Assembly (NCBI GenBank): GCA_937873695.1
Contig: CALMYL010000006.1
Span: 124,001-188,000, forward strand
Source: an uncultured Ignavibacteria bacterium
Lineage (GTDB): Bacteria; Bacteroidota; Ignavibacteria; Tepidaquicellales; OLB5
Direction: 5' to 3'
DNA length: 64,000 bases
The notes under the pieces are model-generated. The model ran no database searches. It saw nothing but the letters and a program-made list of their open reading frames with translations, and was not told where the DNA came from. The translations under genes were made by a program, and so were the position numbers. This document shows, in pieces, positions 63,206-64,000 of this stretch (position 1 is the first letter of the stretch; each line of letters begins with the position of its first letter).

Positions 63206-63586
63206 TCAATCCTTAGTATGTTTTTGTTTTTGATCTTTCGGCAACTTACAGCAGTCATCTAAAAACTCATAAGCAACAGAATCTGCTTTTTTATCATTTG
63301 CGACATAACCTATGGAAGTAATTTTATTTTCAAGTGAAGAAATGTTTGTTTTACTGCTGTCAAAATTTATTTCAGCTATCTTATCCCTGATGGATACATG
63401 TACAAATTCTACTCCTTTAACTTTATATAAAGCTGATTCAATATTGATTTTGCACTTTTTGCACTGCATTGAAGGCAGTTTAATAACAACATCAGGAACT
63501 TTTTTACTGTTACAGGATAACAAAACGGTAATTAATACTGAACAAATTATGAATTTGCCCAGGTTAAATGAATAAAATTTGAACAT
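63206..63586 (-). CDS. HMA-domain lipoprotein
   Basis: The 126-residue protein has a lipobox 'VLLSC' (Cys25), an HMA domain with 'SMQCKKCKINIES' (Cys42/45), and a C-terminal 'LDDCCKLPK' before a His/Lys tail. It is the counterpart of the 47297 protein and probably carries metal in the periplasm to the CzcA system 61 nt downstream. Confidence 0.82.
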   Translation of the reverse strand: MFKFYSFNLGKFIICSVLITVLLSCNSKKVPDVVIKLPSMQCKKCKINIESALYKVKGVEFVHVSIRDKIAEINFDSSKTNISSLENKITSIGYVANDKKADSVAYEFLDDCCKLPKDQKQKHTKD

Positions 63587-63674
63587 AACTTAATTGTTTA
63601 CGACAATTAAAAAAATAACAACTTATTCAGCCTTTTTATGGCTAATAATTAAATAACAAAAAAAAATTACTGGA

Positions 63675-63980
63675 TTATATTTTAGGAGGGGGTGAAGCCG
63701 GATTTTGATAAAACGGAGTTGAAAATGAACTGTAATTTAGGCAAAAGACGTCAGATTTATTAATTGAATGTATTTGATATGAACTTGTTATTGATACAAT
63801 AGTATTACAGCAAAGGCAATTACAAAGTGGTGAGCAGATATCATCATGATCAGAATGAGCGTTTTCAATATGTACTATCCCTTCAGTCTGGCAAAATTCT
63901 GTTGTACAATTATCAACACAAGGTAAAATTGCCAAAAAAAGCAGATAACTTACAAATAATATTTTAAGTGTATTGAGCAC
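63675..63980 (-). CDS. small exported Cys-rich protein (DUF6660-like)
   Basis: The 101-residue protein has a signal peptide (about 1-20), 'CVDNCTTEFC', a 'NAHSDHDDICSPLCNCLCC' cluster of His and Cys, and a 'NPASPPPKI' C-terminus. This layout matches small proteins (DUF6660 in my memory) that sit upstream of metal RND operons in Bacteroidota. It is likely a periplasmic metal-binding protein and the first gene of the island. The 88-bp spacer to the next gene holds nothing obvious. Confidence 0.7.
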   Translation of the reverse strand: MLNTLKILFVSYLLFLAILPCVDNCTTEFCQTEGIVHIENAHSDHDDICSPLCNCLCCNTIVSITSSYQIHSINKSDVFCLNYSSFSTPFYQNPASPPPKI

Positions 63981-64000
63981 GTTGTAATTTGAGAATAATA

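Noticed and set aside
1-64000. CRISPR arrays, rRNA operon, complete transposase or integrase
   Set aside because: I read the intergenic regions and saw no regular direct repeats with spacers, no rRNA-like sequence and no DDE or tyrosine recombinase gene. The search was by eye, so a divergent one could be missed.

Overview
The window looks like chromosomal DNA from a member of the Ignavibacteria (Bacteroidota/Chlorobiota side of the tree). The evidence is C-terminal type IX secretion sorting domains with the YPNPFNP-type motif, promoter-like TAnnTTTG boxes instead of sigma70 boxes, many lipoproteins and CusABC-type exporters of Bacteroidota style, and low GC. There is no rRNA gene, complete tRNA, CRISPR array or intact transposase that I could recognise. 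The assignment is inference from gene style, not from a marker gene.

Region 1 (1-18990) is an energy-metabolism block, all on the + strand after a truncated minus-strand exported protein. queF overlaps the first gene of a group 3b [NiFe] hydrogenase (beta, cyclic-nucleotide-fold protein, gamma, delta, alpha, maturation protease). It is followed directly by hdrCBA-mvhD plus a group 3c [NiFe] hydrogenase and its own protease, then by a complete hypABFCDE set. The 3b enzyme should couple H2 to NAD(P)(H). The 3c-Hdr enzyme should bifurcate electrons from H2 to ferredoxin and a disulfide-like acceptor. The Hyp proteins build the NiFe(CN)2CO centre for both.

Region 2 (18994-25110) holds two minus-strand membrane proteins, a small possible transcription unit, an orphan protein made of five helix-turn-helix repeats, and two T9SS cargo proteins (a one-blade remnant and a zinc metalloprotease).

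Region 3 (about 25.3-42.2 kb) is accessory and more AT-rich. It carries a three-gene HipBST toxin-antitoxin locus, an exported Ycf48-like propeller overlapping a giant MalT/SARP-like regulator, a structured leader in front of a 62-residue exported peptide, a helical protein on the opposite strand, and a five-gene operon of unrecognised envelope proteins ending in a predicted outer-membrane barrel. This operon is the best candidate for an undescribed system.

The borders of the accessory modules are marked by three copies (22.2, 25.3 and 42.2 kb) of a repeat. It is the 5' half of a tRNA-Pro(CGG) gene, cut at the anticodon loop, joined to about 110 bp of conserved sequence. I read these as scars of site-specific integration.

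Region 4 (42565-63980) is a metal-defence island of about 21 kb, entirely on the minus strand. In transcription order it has a CzcA-type divalent-cation RND pump, a P-type ATPase and an outer-membrane/adaptor pair; then an ArsR-SQR-DsrE sulfide/thiol cassette; then a CusCBA-type monovalent-cation system with a crowd of small HMA, heavy-metal-binding and GDCCVxC proteins. Several genes here are under 60 codons and easy to miss.
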